Shown here piece by piece: positions 33,133-41,539 of a stretch of 64,000 nt of DNA (position 1 is its first letter; the number at the start of each line of letters is the position of its first letter). The notes below the pieces were generated by a model, which was not told where the DNA came from, searched no databases, and was given only the letters and a program-made list of their open reading frames with translations. This DNA is from Clostridia bacterium (GTDB taxonomy: Bacteria; Bacillota; Limnochordia; DTU080; RSA5). The stretch lies in NCBI GenBank assembly GCA_002919235.1, contig PKEX01000006.1, positions 1 through 64,000 on the forward strand. The letters are read 5' to 3'. Position numbers and translations under genes: made by a program.

Positions 33133-33837
33133 GTGGGGGCGATCCGGCTGACGGAACGCCGCAAGCAGTTCTTGCGGGGCGTGCTGGACTTGTACCGGAG
33201 GACCCAGCTTCCGGTACACTATGAGACCTTGGCCCAGCGTCTGGGCGTCAGCAAGTGGACGGCCTACGACGTGCTGCGGGCCCTGGAGGAGCAGGGTCTC
33301 CTCGCCCGGGACTACACGGTGAACCGCGGCGAGCCGGGTCGTTCCCAGATCGTGTTCGTGCCTACCCCCGCGGCGGAGGCGCTGTTCTCGCAGGTGCGCC
33401 CGGCTTCGGTGGAAGGCGGTGACCTGGTGGCGCTCAAAGCAGAGGCGCTCCGGTCGCTGGCCGAGTGGCGCACCCTCAAGCCCGCGAAGGCCACCCAGCG
33501 CATCATGGCGGCCATAGCCGAAGCCGACGTTCAGGTGAAGTTTTGCACGTACATCATGGCCCTTTTTCTGGTGCACTTGGGCGCCCTCAGCGACAGCGCA
33601 GTCGCCGTCGTCCGCCGGTTGGTGCGGGAGACGCCGGGAGTGGAGATGCCTCTCACGGTGTTCGTCGGCATCGTGCTGGGCATGGCCATCGAAGCCATGG
33701 GCCTCGGGGTGGGAGAGGAGCTGCTGGGGCTCTTGGGCCGGTTTCTGAAGTCCGTCATGGACTTGTCCCAGTCCGAAAAGGAGATGCTGGTCAGCTTCCT
33801 CAACGACGCCCTGGCGGATGAGGCCGCGGCCACGTAG
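33133..33837 (+). CDS. Winged-helix transcriptional regulator of the MMPL cassette
   Basis: A protein of about 234 aa. The N-terminal winged helix (RKQFLRGVLDLYRRTQLPVHYETLAQRLGVSKWTAYDVLRALEEQGLLARDY) resembles HTH_24/LexA-like DNA-binding domains. The remainder is a helical, partly hydrophobic domain (FCTYIMALFLVHLGALS; TVFVGIVLGMAIEAMGLG) that could bind a lipid-like ligand or contact membrane. GTG 33133 abuts AGGAGG, so the exact start is doubtful; the track ORF starts 153 codons earlier and covers the tRNA. It precedes the MMPL exporter by 133 bp on the same strand and is its probable regulator. Confidence 0.75.
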   Translation: MGAIRLTERRKQFLRGVLDLYRRTQLPVHYETLAQRLGVSKWTAYDVLRALEEQGLLARDYTVNRGEPGRSQIVFVPTPAAEALFSQVRPASVEGGDLVALKAEALRSLAEWRTLKPAKATQRIMAAIAEADVQVKFCTYIMALFLVHLGALSDSAVAVVRRLVRETPGVEMPLTVFVGIVLGMAIEAMGLGVGEELLGLLGRFLKSVMDLSQSEKEMLVSFLNDALADEAAAT

Positions 33838-33858
33838 ACTTCCGCTTGTTCGCGGGAA

Positions 33859-33895
33859 ATATTTGGGTCTTCCTTGTTTTCTTGGATATTTGGGT
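33859..33895. promoter_or_regulatory. Direct repeat ATATTTGGGT upstream of MMPL gene
   Basis: ATATTTGGGT occurs at 33859-33868 and 33886-33895, spaced 27 bp start to start, in an AT-rich patch between the regulator stop and the MMPL ribosome site. Candidate binding site for the upstream winged-helix protein. Confidence 0.5.
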
Positions 33896-33970
33896 GTCGT
33901 GCGGTGCAGCGCCCGCGAGAGGAGCGGGGACGGTGCGCCGCGTCCGAAGCCTTGGAAGGAGCGGCGTGGA

Positions 33971-36271
33971 ATGGGTCTCTTGAGCCGGATGGTGCGGCAG
34001 TACCCGGGTTGGATCGTCGGCGTCACGGCGCTGGTCACGGCCGTGTTCGCCTACGGCGTGCTGCAGCTGGAGATCAGCACCGACGTGCAGAGCTTCTTCG
34101 CCGAGGACGACCCCCGGCTCGCGTCGTTCCGGCGGGCGGGAGACACTTTCGGCAGCTCGCTGTACGTGCTGGCGGTAGTCTCCGCCGACGATGTTTTCTC
34201 GGTGCCGGTGATCCAGGCGCTGGATTCGCTCACGAGGGAGCTGGAGGAGGTTCCCGGGGTGGCCAGCGTCCGCAGCATCACCAACGTGGAGAACGTGCGG
34301 GGAACGCCGTGGGGAATCGAGGTCGCGCCGGTCATGGACGTGCTGCCGGACTCCGACGCGGCGGCCGCCCGCTTTCGGGAGCGGGTCTTGAGCAGCGAGA
34401 ACGTAGCGGACCGGCTTGTCTCGGAAGACCAGCAGCACACGCTGATTTTGATCCAGATGGCCGCCAGCGAAAACAACGACCCCGTGGTGCTGGCCATTCG
34501 CGACGTGGTAGACCGGTACGCGGACCGGCTCACGGTGCGCTTGACGGGCCACGCCGCGCTGACGCAGGAGCTGAACCACTTGCTCCGGGCCGACATCGTC
34601 CGGCTGATGCCGCCCGTGCTGGCCGTCATCGTCGCCGTCCTGTACTTCAGCTTCCGGACGGCTTCGGGTGTCCTCCTGCCCTTGGCCAGCGTCGGGATCA
34701 GCGTCATCTGGACGCTGGGGCTCATGGGTTTTCTCGGCGTCTCCTTGAGCCAGCTGGGCTCCGCCATCCCGGTGGTCCTCACCAGTCTCGGCAGCGCCTA
34801 CGGCATCCACGTCCTGCGCCGCTATGAAGAGGAATGGCGCAAGGCGCAGGACAGCCGGGAGGCCGCCGAGCAGACGGTCCGCTCCGTGGGGCTCGCAGTG
34901 GTGATGTCCGGGCTGACCACGGTGGTGGGATTCGTCGCCAACGCCTTCACCTCCATCGTCCGCATCCGGGAGTTCGGCCTCTTCATGGGGGTAGGCGTCG
35001 CCGTCGCGCTGCTGGTGGCGGTGCTGTTCATCCCCGCCGTGCTGGTGCTGGCCCGCGGCGGAAAGCGGGCGCGGCCTTTGGCGCCGGCGCCGGTCAGCGG
35101 TGTCGCGGGAGCCCGCAGCGGTCTCTTGGAGCGTCTGGGCGCCGCCGTGACCCGCCGGGCGGCGGTGCCGCTGGCCGCCGCCGCGGCGCTGGTCCTCCTT
35201 TCCTTCACCGGCTTTGCCCGGCTGGAGGTGGACACCGACTACCTGCGCTTCTTTGACGCGAGGAGCGAGACCCGCCAGGCCTACGAGCTGGTGCAGGAGA
35301 AGTTCGGCGGCGTCGACACCATCCAGATCATCCTGGAGGGCGACGTGCTGGAGCCGGAGACCCTCCGCGCCATGGAGGCGCTCCAGGCGGAGCTGGACGG
35401 GATGCCGCGCGTCAGCGGTTCCATGTCGGTGGCCGACATCGTGAAAGAGGTGGGCCGGGCGCTCAACGAAGACGACCCCGCCTACGCGGTGATCCCGGAA
35501 TCGCGGGCGGCGGTGGCGCAGTACCTCTTGCTGCTCTCCATGTCCGGCGACGCGGTGCTGGACCAGTTTCTCACCTGGGACCAGGGTACCGCCAAGATCG
35601 AGGTGCCCGTGGCCACCACGTCCGCGCAGGAACGCGCCGAGGTGCTGCGGCGCGTCGAAGCGCTGGCCGCCGAGAGGCTGGGTCCTTACGGGCGGGTGGA
35701 GGTGACCGGCCTGCCGTACCTCATCGACGGCATGGCGGAGCTGATCACCGGCGGCCAGATCCAGAGCCTCCTCGTTTCGCTCGCCGGCGTGCTGGTGCTC
35801 CTTTGGATTATGGTGGGCTCCCTCGGGACCGGACTCCTCTGCCTCGTCCCGATCCTGGTTACCGTCGCGATCAACTTCGGATTCATGGGCTGGGCCGGCA
35901 TGACCTTTGACGTCATCACCGCGTTGGTGGCCAGCATCGTGGTGGGGGTCGGCATCGACTACAGCATCCACGTCTACAGCCGCTGGCGCGAGGAAGTGTC
36001 CAACGGGCACGGGCCGAGGGAGGCGGCCGTCGCCACCCTGGCCACGACGGGAAAGGCGGTGCTCTTGAACGCGGCGGCGGTCGCCGCCGGGTTCCTGGTC
36101 CTGCTCCTGTCGACGTTCCCGCCCCTCAGGACCTTCGGTTTCCTCGTGGCGTTCACCATGGGCGTCTCGTCGGCCGCAGCGCTGACGGTGCTGCCGGCCC
36201 TCCTGTCGGTGGCGGCCAGCGTCCGCCGGGCGCGGCGCGCCCGGGTGGCCGGCGTCTCGAAGGCGGGATGA
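33971..36271 (+). CDS. MMPL-type RND transporter
   Basis: This 766-aa inner-membrane protein has two RND repeats each starting with a TM helix and a periplasmic domain (QLEISTDVQSFFAEDDP and RLEVDTDYLRFFDARSE). Helix bundles carry the GIHVLRRYEEEW and VGVGIDYSIHVYSRWREE motifs of MmpL/HpnN-like exporters; the Asp in GIDYSIH is the probable proton-relay residue. Family members move lipids, hopanoids or sterols. ATG 33971 has AAGGAG at 9 nt; the track start is 51 codons too early. Its stop lies about 60 bp before the LolA-like gene, forming one operon. Confidence 0.93.
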   Translation: MGLLSRMVRQYPGWIVGVTALVTAVFAYGVLQLEISTDVQSFFAEDDPRLASFRRAGDTFGSSLYVLAVVSADDVFSVPVIQALDSLTRELEEVPGVASVRSITNVENVRGTPWGIEVAPVMDVLPDSDAAAARFRERVLSSENVADRLVSEDQQHTLILIQMAASENNDPVVLAIRDVVDRYADRLTVRLTGHAALTQELNHLLRADIVRLMPPVLAVIVAVLYFSFRTASGVLLPLASVGISVIWTLGLMGFLGVSLSQLGSAIPVVLTSLGSAYGIHVLRRYEEEWRKAQDSREAAEQTVRSVGLAVVMSGLTTVVGFVANAFTSIVRIREFGLFMGVGVAVALLVAVLFIPAVLVLARGGKRARPLAPAPVSGVAGARSGLLERLGAAVTRRAAVPLAAAAALVLLSFTGFARLEVDTDYLRFFDARSETRQAYELVQEKFGGVDTIQIILEGDVLEPETLRAMEALQAELDGMPRVSGSMSVADIVKEVGRALNEDDPAYAVIPESRAAVAQYLLLLSMSGDAVLDQFLTWDQGTAKIEVPVATTSAQERAEVLRRVEALAAERLGPYGRVEVTGLPYLIDGMAELITGGQIQSLLVSLAGVLVLLWIMVGSLGTGLLCLVPILVTVAINFGFMGWAGMTFDVITALVASIVVGVGIDYSIHVYSRWREEVSNGHGPREAAVATLATTGKAVLLNAAAVAAGFLVLLLSTFPPLRTFGFLVAFTMGVSSAAALTVLPALLSVAASVRRARRARVAGVSKAG

Positions 36272-36330
36272 GGGAAGGAGCGGCTCTCAACGTGTGGAGT
36301 TGCGAATCATCGCGGAGAGGTGATGAACGG

Positions 36331-37146
36331 GTGGCAGCAGAGAGAATGACTAGGCGGCGCGGCGGCCTTTTGGCCGCGGGGGTCCTGGCCGCAGTCGCGG
36401 TGCTGGTCCTGGCCGTGGCCCCCGGCGTCCGGGCGGCCGGCGAACTGACCGCGGAGGAGATCTTGGATGAGCTGGAGGGTACGGCGTTCGTCGGCAGCGG
36501 GCGAGCCACCGTCGAGCTGGTGACGGTGAATGCCCGGGGACAGGAGCGTTCGAACCGGCTGGTCTTCTACCGGAAGGAGACGGCTCACGGCGCCAACCAG
36601 CTCTTGGAATACCTGGCTCCCGCGGACGTGGCCGGGACCAAGTTCTTGACGGTGGACGACGAGAGCGGCGAGACGCTGATGTGGCTGTACTTGCCGGCCC
36701 TGGGCCGCGAGCGGCGCATCGCGGGCAGCGCAGCCCAGGACAGCTTTATGGGCACCGACTTCACCTTTGAGGAGATCGGGAGCCTCGGTACGTTCAGCAA
36801 GGACTACGACGCGGAGCGCCTGGCGGACGAGGTCTACCAAGGTGTTGACAGCTATGTCCTGCGGCTGGTCCCCCGGGAGGCGGGCGGCAAATACAGCGCC
36901 GTCACCCTCTGGGTGGCAAAAGAGAGCTTCGTTCCCTTGCGGGTCGAGTTCTATAACCGCCAGGGCAGCCTGGAAAAGGTTTTGATCAACGAGGACCTGC
37001 GGCAGACGGCTCAGGGCCGCTGGCAGCCTCACCTCATCACCATGCGCAACGAGAGCACCGGCAGCCGGACGGTCATCCGGGTGCTCGAAACCAGCGACGA
37101 GCCGGTCCCTGACGAATACTTCACCCTTCGCTACTTGCGGCGGTAG
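36331..37146 (+). CDS. LolA-like outer-membrane lipoprotein-sorting protein
   Basis: A protein of about 271 aa with signal peptide (GLLAAGVLAAVAVLVLAVAPGVRA). The mature part shows the LolA/DUF4292-like fold pattern: LTAEEILDELEGTAFVGSGRATVEL, FLTVDDESGETLMWLYLPALGRERRI, MGTDFTFEEIGSL and DSYVLRLVPRE. Such proteins act as periplasmic lipid or lipoprotein carriers and are often encoded next to MMPL exporters. GTG 36331 lies 6 nt after AGGTGAT; ATG 36346 is the alternative. It sits between the transporter and the beta-barrel protein. Confidence 0.85.
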   Translation: MAAERMTRRRGGLLAAGVLAAVAVLVLAVAPGVRAAGELTAEEILDELEGTAFVGSGRATVELVTVNARGQERSNRLVFYRKETAHGANQLLEYLAPADVAGTKFLTVDDESGETLMWLYLPALGRERRIAGSAAQDSFMGTDFTFEEIGSLGTFSKDYDAERLADEVYQGVDSYVLRLVPREAGGKYSAVTLWVAKESFVPLRVEFYNRQGSLEKVLINEDLRQTAQGRWQPHLITMRNESTGSRTVIRVLETSDEPVPDEYFTLRYLRR

Positions 37147-37178
37147 CGGAAGACGGCGGCATTGAGGAGGGAATGACG

Positions 37179-38477
37179 GTGCGGGCGGTGCGCAGTGGGC
37201 GCTGGTTCGCCTGGGCGGTTCTCATAGCGTTCTTCACGGCGTTCGGGCCGGCGGCGGCCGCGGCAGAGACAGAGGTCCGGGGCACCGTGGCCTACCGGCT
37301 GGGATACGGGTACGACGCAGAAGAACTGGTGGAAAACTCCCTTAGCCTCGACTTGTCCGTCCAGCGGCGGCTGGGTTTCTCAGGCAAACTGTACGTAGGC
37401 TTCGAGGGGCGCATCCCGTTTACGGACGAAGAGGCCGAGCTGAACGTGGGCGAGGCGTACGCCGACCTCTACGTGGGTGCGACGGACTGGCGCATCGGCC
37501 GCCAGGTCATCAGCTGGGGGACGGCCGACGGGTTCAATCCCACCAACGTGATCAACCCCCGGGGGACGCTGACACCCGCCGCGCTCACTCTGGCCGGCGG
37601 GGCTCTGGACGGGGAGCCGGTCCTGGCCCTGCAGGCCTCGTACTACCTGGCCTCGGGCGGCAGCCTCACCGCCGTCGCGGTGGGGGAGTTCGTCCCCGCT
37701 GAGGGTGCAGACGAGATGCTGGCGGCGGCGGCCGGAAGGCTCAGCGCCGGGCTCGGCGGTCTGCCCGTGGAGGTGGCGGGCCCCGACCCGGTGCCGGCCG
37801 ACGGCTCCCAGGTGGAGTGGGCCGTGCGGGCCGAAGGGCTCCTGGGCAACCACAACGTGTACGTCTCGTACTTTCGCGGCTGGGACGACTACCCGGCGGC
37901 CTGGCTGGAATGGGGGCCCCACCCGCTGGATCCCGCGGGCTTTGTGCCCTCGAAGATCGCGGCCTCTTACCGCCGGGTCCACAAGTTCGGCGTGGCCACC
38001 GCGGGCACACTGAAGGACGCGGGCGTCTGGACGGAGCTCTCCTACACGGTCTTTGATGAACTTGAGGAGCTCGACGGCGCCGGCGCCCTCTCGTCCAACG
38101 CCGGGTATGCAGAACTGGTGGCAGGCGCCGACTACACCTTCGCCAACGGGCTGATGCTCTCGGGGCAAGTGATCTACTCCGGCGGCGGCTCGCTGCTCAG
38201 CCCGTACAAGGATCCTTTCGGCGACGTCGAACCGCAGACCTATTTCGCCGGCATCGCCCGGTATTCGCCCGAACCGGGACACGACTTCGAGGGCATCCTG
38301 CTGGCCAATGCCGGGGACGGCGGCGTCATCGCCGCGGGCCGTTATACGTACGACATCCGGCAGGCGGCCAAGCTCATCCTGGGGATCTCCCGGGTGTTCA
38401 GCGGGGCCGGTTCCGAGTTTCACCCGCTGAAGTCCATGGCCAACCTGATCTCGGCCGGCGTTGAACTCCATTTTTGA
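37179..38477 (+). CDS. Outer-membrane beta-barrel protein (DUF1302-like)
   Basis: A protein of about 432 aa with signal peptide (WFAWAVLIAFFTAFGPAAAA) and alternating hydrophobic strands throughout (GKLYVGFEGRIPF; AYADLYVGATDWRIGRQVISWG; LMLSGQVIYSGGG). It includes the WG-x-x-DGFNPTNVINP region characteristic of DUF1302-type barrels and ends in GVELHF, a C-terminal aromatic residue as used by the BAM machinery. GTG 37179 has AGGAGG at 8 nt; the track ATG is 2 nt from it. Last gene of the MMPL cassette, followed by a terminator. Confidence 0.85.
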   Translation: MRAVRSGRWFAWAVLIAFFTAFGPAAAAAETEVRGTVAYRLGYGYDAEELVENSLSLDLSVQRRLGFSGKLYVGFEGRIPFTDEEAELNVGEAYADLYVGATDWRIGRQVISWGTADGFNPTNVINPRGTLTPAALTLAGGALDGEPVLALQASYYLASGGSLTAVAVGEFVPAEGADEMLAAAAGRLSAGLGGLPVEVAGPDPVPADGSQVEWAVRAEGLLGNHNVYVSYFRGWDDYPAAWLEWGPHPLDPAGFVPSKIAASYRRVHKFGVATAGTLKDAGVWTELSYTVFDELEELDGAGALSSNAGYAELVAGADYTFANGLMLSGQVIYSGGGSLLSPYKDPFGDVEPQTYFAGIARYSPEPGHDFEGILLANAGDGGVIAAGRYTYDIRQAAKLILGISRVFSGAGSEFHPLKSMANLISAGVELHF

Positions 38478-38502
38478 CGTCGCGAGGTCTCAGAGCGGAA
38501 AG

Positions 38503-38535
38503 GCCCTCCCGGAGCCCGGGAGGGCTCTTCATTTT
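38503..38535 (+). terminator. Intrinsic terminator of the MMPL cassette
   Basis: Ten-base stem GCCCTCCCGG/CCGGGAGGGC with a 3-nt loop, followed by TCTTCATTTT. Confidence 0.88.
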
Positions 38536-38652
38536 CGCATGCGCCGATGGCCCTCCGGTCCGGTTGCATCTTCCGCGAATCGTGGTACCATGGACATATA
38601 TGCCGTTTAAGCTCGGAGAGGGAGGTGCAGGGCGACGGACGGGCTGGCGCTG

Positions 38653-39534
38653 GTGGCAGTCGGCGGCGTGGGGCTGGTTGCCGGATTCGTCGGGTCCATG
38701 CTGGGCATCGGCGGCGGAGTGTTTCTCGTGCCGCTGTTCTCCGTCGTCCTGGGCCTGCCGCTCAAGCTGGCGATCGCTACCAGCCTGGTCTGCGTCATCG
38801 CGACGGCGGCCGCAGGCGCCAACGTCTACCTGCGCCAGGGCCTCGCCGACATCCGCCTCGCCATGCTCCTGGAGATTCCCACGGTGGTGGGCGCCATCGC
38901 CGGCGGAATGCTGGCATCGGTCCTGGAGGCGGATGCCCTCGCTTTGATTTTCGTGGCCCTCGCGCTCTACACGGCGTGGACCATGTTCCGGCGGCACGGG
39001 AGATCGCAAGGGGACGCCCGGGGCGGGCCGGGTCCGGAGGAGACCGAGCTGGCCGCGACCGGTGATCCGGGCGAGGGCGGTGTCTCGGCCGGCGGCGGTT
39101 CGTGGCGGGAGCGGGAGTACTTCGACGCAAAGGCGGGCCGCGTGGTCCGGTACCGGATCGAGCGGCTGGGGCCGGGCCTCGCCGTGTCGGTGGTGGGCGG
39201 CCTCGCTTCGGGGCTTTTGGGAATCGGCGGCGGGATCATCAAGGTGCCGGTGATGAACCTGGCGATGAAGGTGCCGATGCGGGTGGCGGTGGCCACCAGC
39301 AACTTCATGGTCGGGATCACCGCGGCGGCCAGCGCCGTGGTCTACTACGCCAACGGCCTGGTCGATCCGCTGGTGGCTTCAGCCGCCGCGCTGGCGGTGC
39401 TGGTGGGCGGGAACCTGGGCGCCAGGACCGCCGCGCGGGTGGATCAAGGGATGCTGGCGCGGGTCTTTGCCGTGGTCCTTGCGGTGCTGGCCCTGCAGAT
39501 GCTCTACCGGGTGCTGGGGAGCGCCGGAGGTTGA
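38653..39534 (+). CDS. TSUP (TauE/SafE) family transporter
   Basis: About 293 aa with two repeats each containing GSMLGIGGGVFLVPLF / GLLGIGGGIIKVPVM and 7-8 TM helices, separated by a charged central loop (GDARGGPGPEETELAATGD). TSUP proteins export or import sulfonates, sulfite or organic acids. The start is not settled: GTG 38653 is 25 nt from the nearest good ribosome site (GGAGGTG at 38620), and CTG 38644 is nearer; no ATG lies in frame. The neighbouring DUF1634 protein is its usual partner. Confidence 0.92.
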   Translation: MAVGGVGLVAGFVGSMLGIGGGVFLVPLFSVVLGLPLKLAIATSLVCVIATAAAGANVYLRQGLADIRLAMLLEIPTVVGAIAGGMLASVLEADALALIFVALALYTAWTMFRRHGRSQGDARGGPGPEETELAATGDPGEGGVSAGGGSWREREYFDAKAGRVVRYRIERLGPGLAVSVVGGLASGLLGIGGGIIKVPVMNLAMKVPMRVAVATSNFMVGITAAASAVVYYANGLVDPLVASAAALAVLVGGNLGARTAARVDQGMLARVFAVVLAVLALQMLYRVLGSAGG

Positions 39535-39561
39535 TGCCGGGGTGAGGTGGGTGGATCCGTG

Positions 39562-39924
39562 ATGAAGCGAATGAGGACCGTCGCCGAACGCCCCGGCGCC
39601 GAGCCGCTGGAGCGCCGGCTCGCGTCGGTGGTGCGGGTGGAAATGTATTTGGCCGGCGCGGCGATGGCGATCGGGATGCTCCTCCACCTGCTGTCCCGAG
39701 GGAGAGGGAGCGGCGGGAGCGCCTCCGTTTTTGGACTGCGGCTTCTTTACGGCGACGGCGCCGCCTGGGCGTCGCTGGGGATCATGGGTCTCCTCGCGAT
39801 CCCCGCGACGTTCATCCTGTATTCGGTGCTCTACTTCACGCGGCGGCGAGAGTACGGGTTCGCCGCGGCGGCGGTCGCGGTCTTGCTGTTGATGATCGCG
39901 GGAGCCTTTTCGGGGCTGGATTGA
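39562..39924 (+). CDS. DUF1634 membrane protein
   Basis: About 120 aa with three TM helices (VEMYLAGAAMAIGMLLHLL; SLGIMGLLAIPATFILYSVLYF; FAAAAVAVLLLMIAGAF) and the RVGM-like first helix of the DUF1634 family, which is almost always encoded beside TSUP transporters. ATG 39562 was chosen; a GTG at 39547 is possible. Probably an accessory subunit of the transporter 27 bp upstream. Confidence 0.85.
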   Translation: MKRMRTVAERPGAEPLERRLASVVRVEMYLAGAAMAIGMLLHLLSRGRGSGGSASVFGLRLLYGDGAAWASLGIMGLLAIPATFILYSVLYFTRRREYGFAAAAVAVLLLMIAGAFSGLD

Positions 39925-39963
39925 GAGCAGCCCGGTGCTCGCCGCGGACGGGCAGGCCGCCTC

Positions 39964-39993
39964 TTGACGCTGCAGGTCAAGCCTGGGTATACT
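39964..39993 (+). promoter_or_regulatory. Promoter of the terC riboswitch unit
   Basis: TTGACG (39964-39969), 18 bp, TATACT (39988-39993). Confidence 0.85.
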
Positions 39994-39999
39994 TTTGGC

Positions 40000-40126
40000 G
40001 TGACGAAGGGGAGTAGCAGTTCCTCCTACGGTCGTCATTACGGCCGCACCCGCGGCCCGGACGTAGGGCGGGAGTTGTCCCGGTGCGAGACCTTCGCAGG
40101 CTTACCAGCCCGCGAGGGTTTTTTTG
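40000..40126 (+). promoter_or_regulatory. yybP-ykoY manganese riboswitch with terminator
   Basis: The aptamer motifs GGGGAGTAGC and GAGACCTTCGC flank two further hairpins. P1 would pair CGAAGG (40004-40009) with CCTTCG (40091-40096). The same CCTTCGC strand can form a terminator ACCTTCGC/GCGAGGGT (with inner GGCT/AGCC) followed by TTTTTT at 40119-40125. The two are mutually exclusive, so Mn2+ stabilising the aptamer should prevent termination and switch terC on, matching TerC's role in Mn export. Confidence 0.93.
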
Positions 40127-40175
40127 TGCTTCGAAGCACGCCCTCGCGCCGATCAGTTCGGGAGGAGTGGGTCTG

Positions 40176-41111
40176 TTGAGTTCCGTGGGGACATGGGTTT
40201 GGGTTCTCTTCAACCTGGGCGTCATCGTCATGCTGCTGCTGGATCTCGGCGTCTTCCACCGGCATGCCCACCGGGTCAGCGTGCGGGAGGCCGCCTTTTG
40301 GAGCGTCTTTTGGATTGCGCTGGCGCTGGCTTTCAACGTGGCGATTTACTTCTGGATGGGCGCGGAGACCGCGACGGAGTATCTCACGGGGTACTTGATC
40401 GAAAAGTCGCTCAGCGTCGACAACCTCTTCGTCTTCGCCCTGATCTTCAGCTACTTCCGGGTGCCGGCGCAGTACCAGCACCGGGTGCTGTTCTGGGGCA
40501 TCCTGGGAGCCCTGGTGATGCGCGGCACGCTGATCTTCCTGGGCACCAGCCTCATCAGCCGGTTTCACTGGGTGTTTTACCTCTTCGGCGCGCTGCTTCT
40601 CTTCTCGGGCTACCGCATGCTGCGGCACGACAAGGAGCGCGAAGAGTTGGATCCCGAAAAGAACCCGGTGGTCCGGATCGCCCGCAAGGTGATTCCCGTC
40701 ACCCCTCATTACGTGGGCGAGCACTTGTTCAGCCGCATCGACGGGGTGCTCCACGCCACCCCGCTCTTCGTCGTGCTGCTGGTGGTGGAGTCCACGGACC
40801 TGGTGTTCGCCATCGACTCCATCCCGGCCATCTTCGCCATCACCCAAGACCCGTTCATCGTCTACACCAGCAACGTCTTCGCCATCCTGGGTCTTCGCTC
40901 GCTCTACTTCCTGCTGGCCCACGTCCTGGACTCGTTCCGGTACCTCAGCAAAGGCCTGGCCCTGGTGCTGATGTTCATCGGCGTCAAGATGCTGGTGGTC
41001 GACCTGGTGCACATCCCGGTCGGGGTCTCGCTGGGCGTGGTCCTCGGCGTCGTGGCGGTCTCGATCGCCTTGTCCCTCTGGGTGCGGGCCAAAGAAGCGC
41101 CCCAGTCGTAA
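40176..41111 (+). CDS. TerC-family Mn exporter
   Basis: This 311-aa protein with about 9 TM helices has the TerC signatures IEKSLSVDNLFVFALIF and VESTDLVFAIDSIPAIFAITQDPFIVYTSN, with acidic residues proposed to bind metal. TTG 40176 is 8 nt after GGGAGGAG; the track ORF starts inside the riboswitch. Regulation by the yybP-ykoY riboswitch argues for Mn2+ efflux, as for Alx/MeeF-type TerC proteins, rather than tellurite resistance. Confidence 0.93.
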   Translation: MSSVGTWVWVLFNLGVIVMLLLDLGVFHRHAHRVSVREAAFWSVFWIALALAFNVAIYFWMGAETATEYLTGYLIEKSLSVDNLFVFALIFSYFRVPAQYQHRVLFWGILGALVMRGTLIFLGTSLISRFHWVFYLFGALLLFSGYRMLRHDKEREELDPEKNPVVRIARKVIPVTPHYVGEHLFSRIDGVLHATPLFVVLLVVESTDLVFAIDSIPAIFAITQDPFIVYTSNVFAILGLRSLYFLLAHVLDSFRYLSKGLALVLMFIGVKMLVVDLVHIPVGVSLGVVLGVVAVSIALSLWVRAKEAPQS

Positions 41112-41181
41112 AGGAAGGCCCCGGTCGCGAGGCTGCCGGCCGTAGGGGGCGGAAAGCCGGGGCAAGCCGGCGCCGGAGCCG

Positions 41182-41382
41182 CTAAAGGCGCCGCCTCGAG
41201 CGGCCGCGGGTCAGGCGCATGTACGCGGCGAGCAGTTGGTCGAAGCGGCGGGAGAGCGTCTGGACGTCGGCGTCGAGGTGGTTGCCGCAAGCCCTGTCGA
41301 GGGCCCGGTGAAGCTCGGCGCGGACGCGCTCCATGTCGCAGCGGAGTCGATCCAGCACCTCGTGATGAGGTACGCCGCTCAT
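41182..41382 (-). CDS. Spo0E-like aspartyl-phosphate phosphatase
   Basis: A 66-aa two-helix protein: LRCDMERVRAELHRALDR, then LSRRFDQLLAAYMRLTR, matching the Spo0E pattern S-x-x-[LF]-D-x-L-[IL]-x-x-Y (usual S-Q-x-L-D, here SRRFD). Family members remove phosphate from Spo0A and delay sporulation. ATG 41382 is chosen; the track start is 11 codons upstream. Orphan gene between terC (convergent) and tRNA genes. Confidence 0.75.
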   Translation of the reverse strand: MSGVPHHEVLDRLRCDMERVRAELHRALDRACGNHLDADVQTLSRRFDQLLAAYMRLTRGRSRRRL

Positions 41383-41507
41383 ACGTCCACCAACCCTCGC
41401 CGGTGTTGCAACCATTATTGGATATGCGTGCGCGGCGGGGTGTAATGACGGTCACAGTGGAGGGGGAGGCCAGAAGACAGCGGCCGCGACGTGAGCAGAA
41501 AGTCGAA

Positions 41508-41534
41508 GCCCTCGGGAGGTGATCTCCCGAGGGC
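41508..41534 (-). terminator. Intrinsic terminator of the tRNA-Gly/Thr unit
   Basis: Eleven-base perfect stem GCCCTCGGGAG/CTCCCGAGGGC with a 5-nt loop; on the minus strand it is followed by TTCGACTTTCT. It lies 6 bp past the tRNA-Thr end. Confidence 0.8.
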
Positions 41535-41539
41535 CCTCT

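Noticed and set aside
40128-40139. Palindrome TGCTTCGAAGCA after the terC terminator
   Set aside because: Short and isolated; explained by chance next to the riboswitch expression platform.
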